A stretch of 64,000 nucleotides of DNA from CAXXOK01 sp963664595 (GTDB lineage Bacteria > Bacillota > Clostridia > Christensenellales > Aristaeellaceae). Positions within the stretch are counted from its first letter, which is position 1; the number at the start of each line of letters is the position of its first letter. Below the pieces are notes generated by a model. That model had not been told where the DNA came from. It ran no database searches and worked only from the letters and a program-made list of their open reading frames with translations. Positions 1 through 8,302 of the stretch are shown here, one piece after another. The DNA lies in NCBI GenBank assembly GCA_963664595.2, contig CAXXOK010000011.1, positions 558,001 through 622,000 on the forward strand, read 5' to 3'. The position numbers and the translations under genes are program-made.

Positions 1-182
1 TGGAAGCGGATCCCGGCTTCGGCGCCTGGCTGAGCGTGCTGGACAGCTGCCAGTTCTATCCCACCGCCATGAGCAATTGGATCGACGTGAAGCAGGGTGT
101 GATCGAAGTGGAACAGAACGCGCTGCTGGGCGGCGACGTGAAAACCCTTCTGGACGAGCTGCAGACCAAAGTAACCCAGTAA
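1..182 (+). CDS. Sugar ABC transporter substrate-binding protein, C-terminal end only
   Basis: The reading frame is open from the window edge and stops at 180-182. The last 59 residues (EADPGFGAWLSVLDSC at the left, ending DELQTKVTQ) look like the C-terminal helices of a CUT1 (MalE-type) extracellular sugar-binding protein. That assignment rests mainly on position: two CUT1 permease genes follow on the same strand. The start and most of the protein lie outside the window. With nagA, nagB and a ROK kinase downstream, the ligand is probably an amino sugar or an oligosaccharide containing it, but that is inference. Confidence 0.7.
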   Translation, partial: EADPGFGAWLSVLDSCQFYPTAMSNWIDVKQGVIEVEQNALLGGDVKTLLDELQTKVTQ

Positions 183-195
183 CCGCGTAACCCCC

Positions 196-217
196 GGAGG
201 GCCCTGCCGGGCCCTCC
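196..217 (+). terminator. GC-rich hairpin after the binding-protein gene
   Basis: GGAGGGCCC and GGGCCCTCC form a perfect 9-bp stem with a TGCC loop, 13 bases after the stop codon. It is followed by CTTTCG rather than a clean T-run. It may be a weak terminator or an mRNA 3' stabiliser that lets the binding protein be made in excess of the permeases. Confidence 0.6.
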
Positions 218-296
218 CTTTCGTAAGCGGCGATCAACGCCCGCGCGTACCGGGATTCCCGGAACGGCCGGTACGCGCGGACATCCCGCTTGCCTT

Positions 297-456
297 ATAC
301 TAATTCCAACCAGTAACGCTATCGTCTTTCTTCGTCTTTTGCCCGTGCTTTTCGTCGTGAAAACTTGATGTAGCCCCGGCTACACCTGCGTTTCCTCTCC
401 TCAGCCACGGACAAAATGCTTGAAATCCTTATCGCATGAATGATTGGAATTAGTAT
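297..456. repeat. Symmetric 160-bp inverted-repeat element, single copy, type A-like
   Basis: The arms ATACTAATTCCAA (297-309) and TTGGAATTAGTAT (444-456) are a perfect 13-bp inverted repeat. Exactly at the centre TGTAGCC (369-375) pairs with GGCTACA (378-384). Intermediate segments (GCCCGTG near 341, CACGGAC near 404) also pair. The whole element can therefore fold into one long hairpin. Size, symmetry and the apical GTAGC/GCTAC stem match the type A elements elsewhere in the window, although the arm sequence differs. It lies between a sugar-binding protein gene and its permease genes. Confidence 0.75.
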
Positions 457-481
457 TACACAACGATAGGAGGAACCGAAC

Positions 482-1366
482 TTGAATACGATGGTAACGC
501 GACGGAAATGGGAACCCTATTTATGGCTGCTCCCCAGCCTGCTGTTGATGACGATTTTCATCATCTTCCCGATTTTTATCGTATTCAAACTTTCCTTCAG
601 CGAAATATCCAAGGCGGGCGTCGTGGGCTCGTTCGTCGGGCTTCAAAACTTCCAGGCCGCGGTGAACGACAAGGCGTTTGGCACCGTGATGATCAACACG
701 CTGATCTGGGTAGTATCGGTCGTCGGCATTTCCACGGTGCTGGGGTTCGTGGTTGCGCTGATGATGAACTCCAAATTCCACGGCCGCAAAATCGCGCGGT
801 CAATCGTGGTGTTTCCGTGGGCGACCTCGCTGGTCATCCAGGCGTCCATCTGGAACTACATTATCAAATTCGAATACGGAAACCTGAACAACATCCTGCT
901 CAATCTCGGTATCATCAGGGATGCCGTCAACTGGCGCATTTCCTATCAGGTTGAGTTTATGTGGGAATGCGGCGTGGGTATTTTCGTCACGGTTCCGTTC
1001 GTGGCCTTCTGTGTGCTGGCAGGGCTGCAGTCCATCGACAGCGCTTACTACGAGGCCGCCACCGTGGACGGCGCCGGAGCCTGGAAAAAGCTGACCCGCG
1101 TTACCCTGCCGCTGGTCCGCCCGGCACTGATGGTCAGCACGGTGCTCAACATTATCTATGTTTTCAACTCCTTCCCCATCATCTACACCATCACCAAGGG
1201 CGCGCCCGCCAACAAAACCGACACGATGGTCACCTACCTGTACATGCTGGCCTTTTACGATCAGGAAAAAGGCCCGGCCACCGCGCTGTCGGTGATCGGG
1301 TTTATGATCCTGTGCGTCGTCGCGGGCCTGTACATGATGATCTCCATGCGGAAGGATGAGCTGTGA
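482..1366 (+). CDS. CUT1 sugar ABC transporter permease, MalF type
   Basis: This 294-residue membrane protein is one half of the transmembrane channel of a binding-protein-dependent sugar importer. About six membrane segments are visible, the first at residues 14-35. The EAA loop that contacts the ATPase is at about residues 190-210 (YYEAATVDGAGAWKKLTRV, followed by LP). The start is taken as TTG at 482 because AGGAGG at 468-473 lies 8 bases upstream. The first ATG (491) would be 17 bases from that site. The stop overlaps the next start (GTGA), so translation is probably coupled. The family is secure; the sugar is inferred from nagA/nagB downstream. Confidence 0.9.
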   Translation: MNTMVTRRKWEPYLWLLPSLLLMTIFIIFPIFIVFKLSFSEISKAGVVGSFVGLQNFQAAVNDKAFGTVMINTLIWVVSVVGISTVLGFVVALMMNSKFHGRKIARSIVVFPWATSLVIQASIWNYIIKFEYGNLNNILLNLGIIRDAVNWRISYQVEFMWECGVGIFVTVPFVAFCVLAGLQSIDSAYYEAATVDGAGAWKKLTRVTLPLVRPALMVSTVLNIIYVFNSFPIIYTITKGAPANKTDTMVTYLYMLAFYDQEKGPATALSVIGFMILCVVAGLYMMISMRKDEL

Positions 1367-2976
1367 AGATGAAGAGAATGAGTGCAGATAGCCTGTTTAT
1401 CAAGAACAAACGCCTGCTGCTTGCGGTGCTGGGGGCGGCGGTGCTGTTTCTGGTGCTGTTTTCGCTGCCAGTGTACCAGTTTACCACCGACCTGTACACC
1501 AAGAAATCCAGCAACACCTTTATGGGAGACGAGCGCTATACCGCCGCCCGCGCCGAGGCCGACGCCATGGCGGATGACTATGCGGCCAGGGGCGTTTACG
1601 GCGACGTGGAGGTGACCGAGGCCGTTACCCTGCGCACAAACTCCAAGGGGGAAACCACCTCGCTGATCGCCTTTCACGTAACGGGCACGGTGACCCGCAG
1701 CGGGTGGAATTTTATCACTTCCAACCTGCCCGCGGGCAAGCTGCTGTTTGTGATGCTCGCCGCGCTGTTTGCGGCCGCGGGTATTTTGAGCATTACCCTG
1801 CCCGGAACGCTGGCCCGGGATCCGGCGCACCTGGACCGGACCACCGTCTTTCTGCGGCAAACGGCCTGCGCACTGGCGCTGATCGCCATGCTGCTGGTGC
1901 CGGTATTCCATTTTTACACGGTCAGCCTGTTCCAGCGCCAGATCATCAACCAGCTGTCCCAGGAGCCGACGCAGCGGCTTGCTTCGCTGATTTCCGCCGC
2001 CGACGCGTTTTTATACAATGGGCACGCAGGTGCGGACACCGCCGCGTTGCTCAAGGGGCTTTCCCAGCAGGCGCTGCCCTCCCTGTGGCTGATGCTGCCC
2101 GTGCTGTTTGCCATGCTTGCCGGGATGATTATGCTCACCAAGGAATCGCTGAAGCGCACGCTGGCGCGGGGCGGGCTGTACGCGGCCGTGATCGTGATGT
2201 GCGTGATCATCCTCTACCCCTACTATGTGATGCTCATCACCGCCTTCCGCGACAACGCCGAGACTACGGACATGTACTTTACCCACATCTTCCCCACGCG
2301 CTGGGTGTGGTCCAACATCACGGACATCGTGCAGCGCAATGTGCCGCGTTTCCTGTTTAACTCCCTGCTGCTGTCCGCCGGGGCCACGCTGCTGGCGCTT
2401 CTGTGCGGCATACCGGCGGCATATGCCATGGCGCGCATGCGCTTCCGCGGCAAGAGCGCGTTTCTGGGTTTTGTGATCATCAGCCAGATGTTCGCGCCCA
2501 TCGTGCTGCTGGTGGGCATATCGCAGCTGATGACCTTCCTGCACCTGAACGACACCATATGGGGCCTGATGCTGATCAACGCGGCCTTCAATCAGGCGTT
2601 TGCCATCTGGCTGATGTACGGCACGTTTTCCGCCATCTCCCCGGAGATGGAGCAGGCCGCCAGTATAGACGGCTGCAGCGTGGGCGGCGCGCTGTGGAAC
2701 GTGCTGCTGCCCATGGCCGCGCCCGGTATTGTAACCACGCTGATCTTTGTGTTTATCAACGCCTGGAACGAATACACCATTTCCACCGTACTCATTTCCA
2801 CACCGGTCAAGAAGCCTATTACCGTCGGCATTACCCAGTTCAGCTCGTTTAACATGATTGAGTGGCAGTACCTGTTTGCCTCGGCGCTGCTGGCGACCAT
2901 CCCGGTGGTCATCCTGTTCATGTTCATCGAAAGGCACCTGGTAGCGGGGCTTACCTCGGGCGGCGTGAAAGGATAA
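1363..2976 (+). CDS. CUT1 sugar ABC transporter permease, MalG type, with long N-terminal extension
   Basis: The last 270 residues are an ordinary MalG-type permease with the EAA loop around EMEQAASIDGCSVGGALWNV. The protein is 537 residues, nearly twice the usual 275-300. The extra 268 residues carry four predicted membrane segments (about 17-38, 125-147, 168-188, 240-258) enclosing two loops that should face outside. The two pairs look related: FSLPVYQFTTDLYTK after segment 1 resembles LLVPVFHFYTVSLFQ after segment 3. The GTG start at 1363 overlaps the upstream stop. The permease role is firm, the role of the extension is unknown. Confidence 0.88.
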   Translation: MKMKRMSADSLFIKNKRLLLAVLGAAVLFLVLFSLPVYQFTTDLYTKKSSNTFMGDERYTAARAEADAMADDYAARGVYGDVEVTEAVTLRTNSKGETTSLIAFHVTGTVTRSGWNFITSNLPAGKLLFVMLAALFAAAGILSITLPGTLARDPAHLDRTTVFLRQTACALALIAMLLVPVFHFYTVSLFQRQIINQLSQEPTQRLASLISAADAFLYNGHAGADTAALLKGLSQQALPSLWLMLPVLFAMLAGMIMLTKESLKRTLARGGLYAAVIVMCVIILYPYYVMLITAFRDNAETTDMYFTHIFPTRWVWSNITDIVQRNVPRFLFNSLLLSAGATLLALLCGIPAAYAMARMRFRGKSAFLGFVIISQMFAPIVLLVGISQLMTFLHLNDTIWGLMLINAAFNQAFAIWLMYGTFSAISPEMEQAASIDGCSVGGALWNVLLPMAAPGIVTTLIFVFINAWNEYTISTVLISTPVKKPITVGITQFSSFNMIEWQYLFASALLATIPVVILFMFIERHLVAGLTSGGVKG

Positions 2977-3010
2977 CGGACGACAGTACAAATGACATTT
3001 CTTTTCTCTT

Positions 3011-3034
3011 CCCTCCGCCCGGATGCGCGGAGGG
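3011..3034 (+). other. Hairpin in the permease-nagA gap
   Basis: CCCTCCGC at 3011-3018 pairs with GCGGAGGG at 3027-3034. No T-run follows, so termination is doubtful. It is the only structure visible in the 113-base gap and may separate the transport and catabolic parts of the transcript or protect its 3' end. Confidence 0.45.
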
Positions 3035-3089
3035 CGCCCCGCCTGCGCCGTTACGGCCCCGGCTATGCAGAAATCGGAGGGTATGCGGT

Positions 3090-4220
3090 ATGCTGATACG
3101 AAACGCGCGGATGTTTACACCGGAAGGAACCTTTGATACGCTGGATGTGTCCTTTGACGACCGCATCCGGCAGACCGGGCAGATCGGCGGCCCGGCGGAC
3201 ATCGACGCCGAGGGACGCTATCTGATTCCCGGCCTGATCGACCTGCACACCCACGGCGCGGTCGGCCACGACTTCAGCGACGGCAGCGCGGACGGCATGG
3301 CCCGCCTGGGCGAGTATTACGCCTCCCACGGCGTCACCTCGTTCTGCGCAACGCTGATGACACTGCCGGAGGAAACCCTGACCGCCGCCGTGACGCGCGT
3401 ACGCGACCACAAACGCGGCGAGCGGGAGGCGCGCTGCGCGGGCATTTATCTGGAAGGACCGTTTCTGTCCGATGCCAAGCGGGGCGCGCAGGCGGCGGCC
3501 AACCTGCATGAGCCAGACGTGGCCCTGTTCCACCGGCTGAACGCGGCCTCCGGGGGCCGGGTCAAGCTGGTGGGCATCGCCCCGGAGCTGCCCGGCGCGA
3601 TGGCGTTTATCCGGGAGGTTTCCCGCGTATGCACCGTTTCGCTGGCCCACACCGCCGCGGACTACGATACGGCCATGCAAGGCTACCAAAACGGCGCGAC
3701 CGATACCACCCACCTGTTTAACGGCATGAACCCCCTGCACCACCGCGAGCCCGCCGTGATCGGCGCGGCCTTTGACAGTTGCGCGTACGCGGAGCTGATC
3801 TGCGACGGCATCCACATCCATCCGTCGGTCGTGCGCATGGCCTTTCAGCTGTTCGGGCCCCGGCTGATCCTGGTCAGCGATTCGCTGCGCTGCGCCGGTA
3901 TGCCGGAGGGCCGGTACGATCTGGGCGGGCAGGTTTTCACCGTGAAGAACGGAAAGGCCACGCTGGACAACGGCACGCTGGCCGGGTCCTCCATCCATCT
4001 GCTGCAGGCCGTGCAGCACGCCATTGCCTTTGGCATTCCCCCCGCCGCCGCCATTGCCGCCGCCACGCTGACGCCCGCCAGGGCCATCGGTATGGACGCG
4101 GACATCGGCTCGCTGGCGGTGGGCAGCCGGGCGGACATGCTGCTGCTTGACGCTCAGTTCAACCTCGTCTCCATTATTATTAACGGGAAGGTAATCGACC
4201 ATGAAGTATCAGGTATTTAG
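3090..4220 (+). CDS. nagA: N-acetylglucosamine-6-phosphate deacetylase
   Basis: A cytoplasmic amidohydrolase of 376 residues that converts GlcNAc-6-phosphate to glucosamine-6-phosphate and acetate. Visible family motifs are the metal-binding LIDLHTHGAVGHDF, the EGP segment IYLEGPF, HLFNGMNPLHHREP, and the catalytic aspartate in VSDSLRCAG. The ATG at 3090 is chosen because CGGAGG (3075-3080) lies 9 bases upstream and the following residues MLIRNARMFTPEG match the usual start of the fold; the frame is open further upstream but without a site. It overlaps nagB by 20 bases. The order nagA-nagB-ROK kinase is the standard amino-sugar route. Confidence 0.95.
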   Translation: MLIRNARMFTPEGTFDTLDVSFDDRIRQTGQIGGPADIDAEGRYLIPGLIDLHTHGAVGHDFSDGSADGMARLGEYYASHGVTSFCATLMTLPEETLTAAVTRVRDHKRGEREARCAGIYLEGPFLSDAKRGAQAAANLHEPDVALFHRLNAASGGRVKLVGIAPELPGAMAFIREVSRVCTVSLAHTAADYDTAMQGYQNGATDTTHLFNGMNPLHHREPAVIGAAFDSCAYAELICDGIHIHPSVVRMAFQLFGPRLILVSDSLRCAGMPEGRYDLGGQVFTVKNGKATLDNGTLAGSSIHLLQAVQHAIAFGIPPAAAIAAATLTPARAIGMDADIGSLAVGSRADMLLLDAQFNLVSIIINGKVIDHEVSGI

Positions 4221-4911
4221 CACGTACGAACAAATGTGCCGCAGGGCGGCCAATCTGATTTCCGCGCAGATCATTTTGAAAGAAGACTGCGTAATCGGGC
4301 TTGCGACAGGATCCACGCCGCTTGGCATTTACAACACGCTGGCGGGCTGGTATGGCAAATCGGATCTCGACTTTTCCAAGGTGCGCACGGTAAATCTGGA
4401 TGAATACTGCGGACTTCCGTTTGACGATCCCCAGAGCTATCACAGTTTCATGAACGAGAATTTCTTTTCCAAAATCAACATCAAGCCCTCCAACACGCAC
4501 GTGCCCAACGGCCTGGCGGAGGATGCCCATCAGGAGTGCAAGCGCTACGACGCGCTGATCAACAGCCTCGGCGGCATTGATATGCAGCTGCTGGGCATCG
4601 GCCACAACGGCCATATCGGGTTCAACGAGCCGTCCGACTTTTTTTCCAAGGATACGACATGCATACAGCTGACGGAAAACACCATTCAGGCCAACGCCCG
4701 GTTCTTCCCCTCGGAAGAGGATGTGCCGCGCAGCGCGATTACCATGGGGATGCGGTCCATCATGTGTTCCCGCAAGATCATACTGGCGGCAAACGGAAAG
4801 GATAAGGAAGCGATCATCCGCGAGGCGATGGAAGGCCCCATTACCCCAAGGGTACCGGCCTCCATCCTGCAGCTGCATCCCGATACCACCGTATTGTATT
4901 CCATCGAATAA
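4201..4911 (+). CDS. nagB: Glucosamine-6-phosphate deaminase
   Basis: This 236-residue enzyme turns glucosamine-6-phosphate into fructose-6-phosphate and ammonia, feeding glycolysis. Diagnostic segments are LATGSTPLGIY (phosphate loop), VNLDEYCGL (catalytic aspartate region) and GIGHNGHIGFNEP (catalytic histidine region). Its length fits the shorter Gram-positive NagB group, which lacks the extended C-terminus of the allosteric Escherichia coli enzyme. The start overlaps the end of nagA by 20 bases, indicating coupled translation. Confidence 0.96.
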   Translation: MKYQVFSTYEQMCRRAANLISAQIILKEDCVIGLATGSTPLGIYNTLAGWYGKSDLDFSKVRTVNLDEYCGLPFDDPQSYHSFMNENFFSKINIKPSNTHVPNGLAEDAHQECKRYDALINSLGGIDMQLLGIGHNGHIGFNEPSDFFSKDTTCIQLTENTIQANARFFPSEEDVPRSAITMGMRSIMCSRKIILAANGKDKEAIIREAMEGPITPRVPASILQLHPDTTVLYSIE

Positions 4912-4946
4912 CAGGGAAAACCGGCGGAAAAGCTGGAGTAAGCAAC

Positions 4947-5891
4947 ATGAAAAAACAATATATTGCGGGCATTGACCTTGGCGGTACCACCGCAAAGCTG
5001 GGGCTTTTTACCCTTGCCGGCGAGCTGGTGCAGAAATGGGAAATACCAACCGATACCACGAACCACGGAGAAAATATTTTACGTAACCTTGCGGACTCCC
5101 TGTGCGCACAGCTTGCCGCGCGCGGGCTAACCCCGGAGGATGTGCTGGGCGTGGGCCTGGCCGTGCCGGGCGCGGTAACGCAGGAGCGCTACGCGGGGCC
5201 GGGCGCCAACCTGAACGGCTGGGGCGGGTTTGATGTGGCCGCGGCGTTCTCCCCCCTGTGCGGCCTGCCTGTGAAGGTGGCCAACGACGCCGATGCCGCC
5301 TCGCTGGGCGAGCTTTGGCGGGGCAGCGCCATGGGCGCGCGGAACATGCTGTTTGTTACCCTCGGCACAGGCGTGGGCGGCGGCGTGGTGATTAACGGCC
5401 ACGTAGTGGAGGGCGCGCACGGCGCGGGCGGCGAGATCGGCCATATACGGATGCACACCGACGAGCAGCGCGTATGCGGCTGCGGCAGGCGGGGCTGCCT
5501 GGAGCAGTATGCCTCCGCAACCGGGCTGGTGTACGCCGCAAACAAGCTGCTTTCCTCCACCACGGAGCCAAGCCCGCTGCGGCAGTACGAGGAGATAACC
5601 GCCAAGCTGATCTTCGACCACGCCAAGGCGGGCGACGCGCTGGCACTGCGGCTGACGGATACCTTTGCCGCGGAGCTGGGCCGCGCGCTATCCATGATCG
5701 CCTGCGTATGCGACCCGGAGGTGATCGTACTGGGCGGGGGAGTTTCCAAGGCCGGGACGTTTTTGCTGGATGCCGTGCGGGATGCCTATCGTAAGGAAGC
5801 CTGGGCCGCCACGGAGGCAACGGATTTCCGGCTGGCGGCGCTGGGCAACAGAGCCGGGATGTACGGCGCGGCGCGGCTGATGCTGGGGTAG
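4947..5891 (+). CDS. ROK-family sugar kinase, probably N-acetylglucosamine kinase or glucokinase
   Basis: A 314-residue ROK protein with the ATP-binding motif IDLGGTTAKLGLF at the N-terminus and the zinc-binding ROK signature GCGRRGCLEQYASATG at about residues 179-194. There is no DNA-binding domain, so it is a kinase rather than a ROK repressor. Because the upstream transporter is an ABC system and delivers unphosphorylated sugar, a kinase is needed before NagA, which suggests N-acetylglucosamine as substrate; glucokinase activity is equally possible. It begins 35 bases after nagB. Confidence 0.9.
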   Translation: MKKQYIAGIDLGGTTAKLGLFTLAGELVQKWEIPTDTTNHGENILRNLADSLCAQLAARGLTPEDVLGVGLAVPGAVTQERYAGPGANLNGWGGFDVAAAFSPLCGLPVKVANDADAASLGELWRGSAMGARNMLFVTLGTGVGGGVVINGHVVEGAHGAGGEIGHIRMHTDEQRVCGCGRRGCLEQYASATGLVYAANKLLSSTTEPSPLRQYEEITAKLIFDHAKAGDALALRLTDTFAAELGRALSMIACVCDPEVIVLGGGVSKAGTFLLDAVRDAYRKEAWAATEATDFRLAALGNRAGMYGAARLMLG

Positions 5892-5944
5892 GTCTCCCCC
5901 GCCGGTTTCCGCCGCCGTTATTACGCAGTTCCGCAAAAACCTGT

Positions 5945-6212
5945 TTACAATTTCTCCGGTTGTGACATAGTATAATCATAGGGTGAAATGCCGGTCACGC
6001 ACCGGCAGCCGCACGGCGAAGGGTTACGCTTCCGGGAAACCGGAAACCCCCGGGCCGGTCCATTCCCGCCGCAGGGCATGGCAGGCGGCATCATCACCGC
6101 ACAGGTTTGCAGGCAGGGCGCACAGGCCCCGCGCAAAACTCCGTGCGGGCGCAGAAAAGACGAAACGGAGCGAACCGGTTGGTGCGCATCCGATAAAAGG
6201 AGAGTATACGCT
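5945..6212 (+). promoter_or_regulatory. Possible promoter and structured leader before the small membrane protein
   Basis: A good -10 box (TATAAT, 5971-5976) has only a poor -35 partner (TTACAA at 5945, spacing 20). The following 236 bases hold a 7-bp stem (TGCCGGT/ACCGGCA, about 5987-6005) and a second one (TTCCGG/CCGGAA near 6030). The leader is long for a 68-residue protein. It does not match any riboswitch consensus I can recall with confidence. The stretch contains no convincing coding region. Confidence 0.4.
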
Positions 6213-6419
6213 ATGAAGAAAAACGTCGGTTCCACGGATCGGTGGATTCGGATTGTATTGGGTGTGGCATTACTGGTGATGGCTCTGGTGGTCAAAGCCG
6301 ACTGGCGCTGGCTCGGGCTGATTGGTATCATTCCGCTGGCCACCGGGCTGCTGAACTATTGTCCGCTGTATTCGCTGTTTGGCCTCAGCACCAACAAGGA
6401 TAAGGGCAACACGAAGTAA
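6213..6419 (+). CDS. Small DUF2892/YgaP-like inner membrane protein
   Basis: The 68-residue product has the DUF2892 pattern: a short basic start (MKKNVGSTDRWIRIVLG), two membrane helices (about residues 12-27 and 33-48) and GLLNYCPLYSLFGLST at the C-terminus. The paired segment LNYCPLY is typical of this family and of the membrane part of YgaP-type rhodaneses. The function of the stand-alone domain is not established. The ATG at 6213 follows AAGGAG (6197-6202) by 10 bases. It is followed by a strong terminator. Confidence 0.85.
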   Translation: MKKNVGSTDRWIRIVLGVALLVMALVVKADWRWLGLIGIIPLATGLLNYCPLYSLFGLSTNKDKGNTK

Positions 6420-6484
6420 CCCCCTGCCCTGAAGCGGAGGCTTTACATTCCAGAGCTTACAGCGATTGAAATCCCCCATGATGC

Positions 6485-6531
6485 AAACAGGGGCTGACGC
6501 AGAATAACACTGCGCAGCCCCTGTTTGTTTT
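6485..6531. terminator. Strong bidirectional terminator
   Basis: AAACAGGGGCTG (6485-6496) pairs with CAGCCCCTGTTT (6515-6526), extended by CGCAG/CTGCG inside, and GTTTTG follows. It lies between convergent transcripts and can serve both the small membrane protein gene and the minus-strand oxidoreductase operon. Confidence 0.88.
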
Positions 6532-6678
6532 GATCCCGCCCTTGTCTTTACCCGGCTTTGTAAAAGCACCGTCCGAGAAGCAAGCAGCAAAATGGCAGAG
6601 CCGGACTGTTCATCAGCACGGCTTGGAACGCCGCATCGCCTGTTCCCGCCCGGTTCCCCTGGGATGCGGGGTCTGCGG

Positions 6679-7038
6679 TTACAGGCGCGGCACGCTGCGC
6701 GTGGCGACAATGTTTACACCCGTGCCGCACACGTCCTTCACGATAATCTCCCCCGCCTGCACCGGCGCGCAGACCTCCACCGGCTTGAGCGAGCCCATGC
6801 AGTCCCGAATTTTATCTTTGGGGATGGGCGCATCCGTTTTTACCGGCAGCTGGGCGATGGCGGCATCACGCAAGCGGACCGTGCTGGTGATGGTGCGCGT
6901 CGGGTGGGTAAGCTCGGCCTGCGCGTAGGCAATGCCGCGTTTGCAGCCGTTGCCCTCAAAGTGCTGGCCGCCCTGCGCGTCCGTGGTTACGGTAATCTGG
7001 CAGCCGAGCGGGCAGTTGATACAGGTAAGCGTCGTCAT
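6679..7038 (-). CDS. DUF1667 iron-sulfur-type protein of the anaerobic glycerol-3-phosphate oxidoreductase
   Basis: A 119-residue protein beginning MTTLTCINCPLGC, with CxxCxxxC at Cys6, Cys9 and Cys13 and a fourth cysteine in GNGCKRG. The pattern is like the [4Fe-4S] motif of molybdopterin oxidoreductases. DUF1667 proteins regularly accompany a GlpA-like and a GlpB-like flavoprotein in Firmicutes and Thermotogae. It is the last gene of that trio, 4 bases after its neighbour. A role as the electron-carrying small subunit is inferred from motif and context. Confidence 0.85.
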   Translation of the reverse strand: MTTLTCINCPLGCQITVTTDAQGGQHFEGNGCKRGIAYAQAELTHPTRTITSTVRLRDAAIAQLPVKTDAPIPKDKIRDCMGSLKPVEVCAPVQAGEIIVKDVCGTGVNIVATRSVPRL

Positions 7039-7042
7039 ACTC

Positions 7043-8302
7043 TCAGGCCTCCTCTATGGCAATGGCGATGGATGATGCGGAGGGATGCTCCGCAAACATC
7101 GCCTTCGTGAGGGTGATGGATTCCATTTCACCGGGCGTCAGGATACGCGCCTTGCGGCTGTACACCAGCTCATCGCCGATTCTTACGCCGATACGCCGGT
7201 TACGGTATACCGTGTCCACCCGGAAGCGTACCGCCAGATCGCCGTCCGTCTGCGACGGATCGATCAGCGACGGCACCGTGTAGCGTACGCCCTTACCCGG
7301 CAGGATGGGGATGTTGTGCCGGGCCTGCGACGCGGTTTGCTGGATATAGCGCGCGGCGCTGCGCCCGGCCAGCGTGCTCTCCTCGGATACGAAGTCCACC
7401 AGATCGTGCACATGCAGCACATTGCCGCAGGCGAAAATCCCCTCCGCGCTGGTTTGGAACCGTTCGTCCACCACCGCGCCGCCCGTGACGGGCGACAGCG
7501 AAACCCCCGCGCATTTGGACAGCTCATTTTCCGGCAGCAGCCCCACGGACAGCAGCAGCGTATCACACGGGATCAGCTGCTCGGTGCTGGGGATAGGGTC
7601 GCGGTTTGCGTCCACCTCGCAGATTTTGACGGCTTCCAGCCGCTTGGTTCCGATGATCTCGGTTACGGTATGGCTAAGCAGCAACGGGATATTGTAATCA
7701 TCCAGGCACTGGACAATGTTTCGCTTCAGGCCGGTGGAAAACGGCATCAGCTCGACCACCGCCTGCACGTGAGCGCCCTCCAGCGTAAGGCGGCGCGCCA
7801 TGATCAGGCCGATATCGCCCGATCCGAGGATGACTACCTCCTTGCCCGGCAGGTAACCGTTCAGGTTTACAAATTTCTGGGCCGTACCGGCGGTAAAAAT
7901 CCCCGCCGGGCGCGTGCCCGGGATGTTCAGCGCGCCGCGCGGCCGCTCCCGGCAGCCCATCGCCAGCACGATCGCCTTGGCCCGCACCCGCTGCACGCCG
8001 TGCTCGTTCACGGCCGTAATCTCGCGGTCTTTGGTGATATCCAGCACCATGGTATTCAGCCACAGCGGAATTTTAAGATCGGTCACCTGCTGGATAAAGC
8101 GTCCGGCATACTCCGGGCCGGTGAGCTCCTCCTGAAAGGTGTGCAGGCCGAAGCCGTTGTGGATGCACTGGTTCAAAATACCGCCGGGCGCGGCGTCACG
8201 CTCAAAAATGACGATATCCCGTATCCCCTGGGCATGCGCGCCCAGCGCCGCCGCAAGCCCCGCGGGGCCGCCGCCGATAATGGCCAAATCAATTTCCTGC
8301 AT
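7043..8302 (-). CDS. FAD-dependent pyridine-nucleotide-type oxidoreductase, GlpB-like partner
   Basis: This 419-residue flavoprotein has an N-terminal FAD-binding motif (IIGGGPAGLAAALGA), a second nucleotide-binding motif in the middle (VVILGSGDIGLIMARRL) and the segment GIFACGNVLHVHDLVDFV near the FAD-binding C-terminal part. The layout is that of the HcnB/opine-oxidase-like oxidoreductases that pair with GlpA-type dehydrogenases in anaerobes. It overlaps the upstream GlpA-like gene by 14 bases. It probably passes electrons from glycerol-3-phosphate to NAD(P) or another carrier; which one is not visible. Confidence 0.88.
   Translation of the reverse strand: MQEIDLAIIGGGPAGLAAALGAHAQGIRDIVIFERDAAPGGILNQCIHNGFGLHTFQEELTGPEYAGRFIQQVTDLKIPLWLNTMVLDITKDREITAVNEHGVQRVRAKAIVLAMGCRERPRGALNIPGTRPAGIFTAGTAQKFVNLNGYLPGKEVVILGSGDIGLIMARRLTLEGAHVQAVVELMPFSTGLKRNIVQCLDDYNIPLLLSHTVTEIIGTKRLEAVKICEVDANRDPIPSTEQLIPCDTLLLSVGLLPENELSKCAGVSLSPVTGGAVVDERFQTSAEGIFACGNVLHVHDLVDFVSEESTLAGRSAARYIQQTASQARHNIPILPGKGVRYTVPSLIDPSQTDGDLAVRFRVDTVYRNRRIGVRIGDELVYSRKARILTPGEMESITLTKAMFAEHPSASSIAIAIEEA

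Noticed and set aside
5977..6212. Cobalamin or similar riboswitch in the leader of the DUF2892 gene
   Set aside because: The conserved core sequences of the cobalamin class are not visible, and the gene has no link to vitamin transport.
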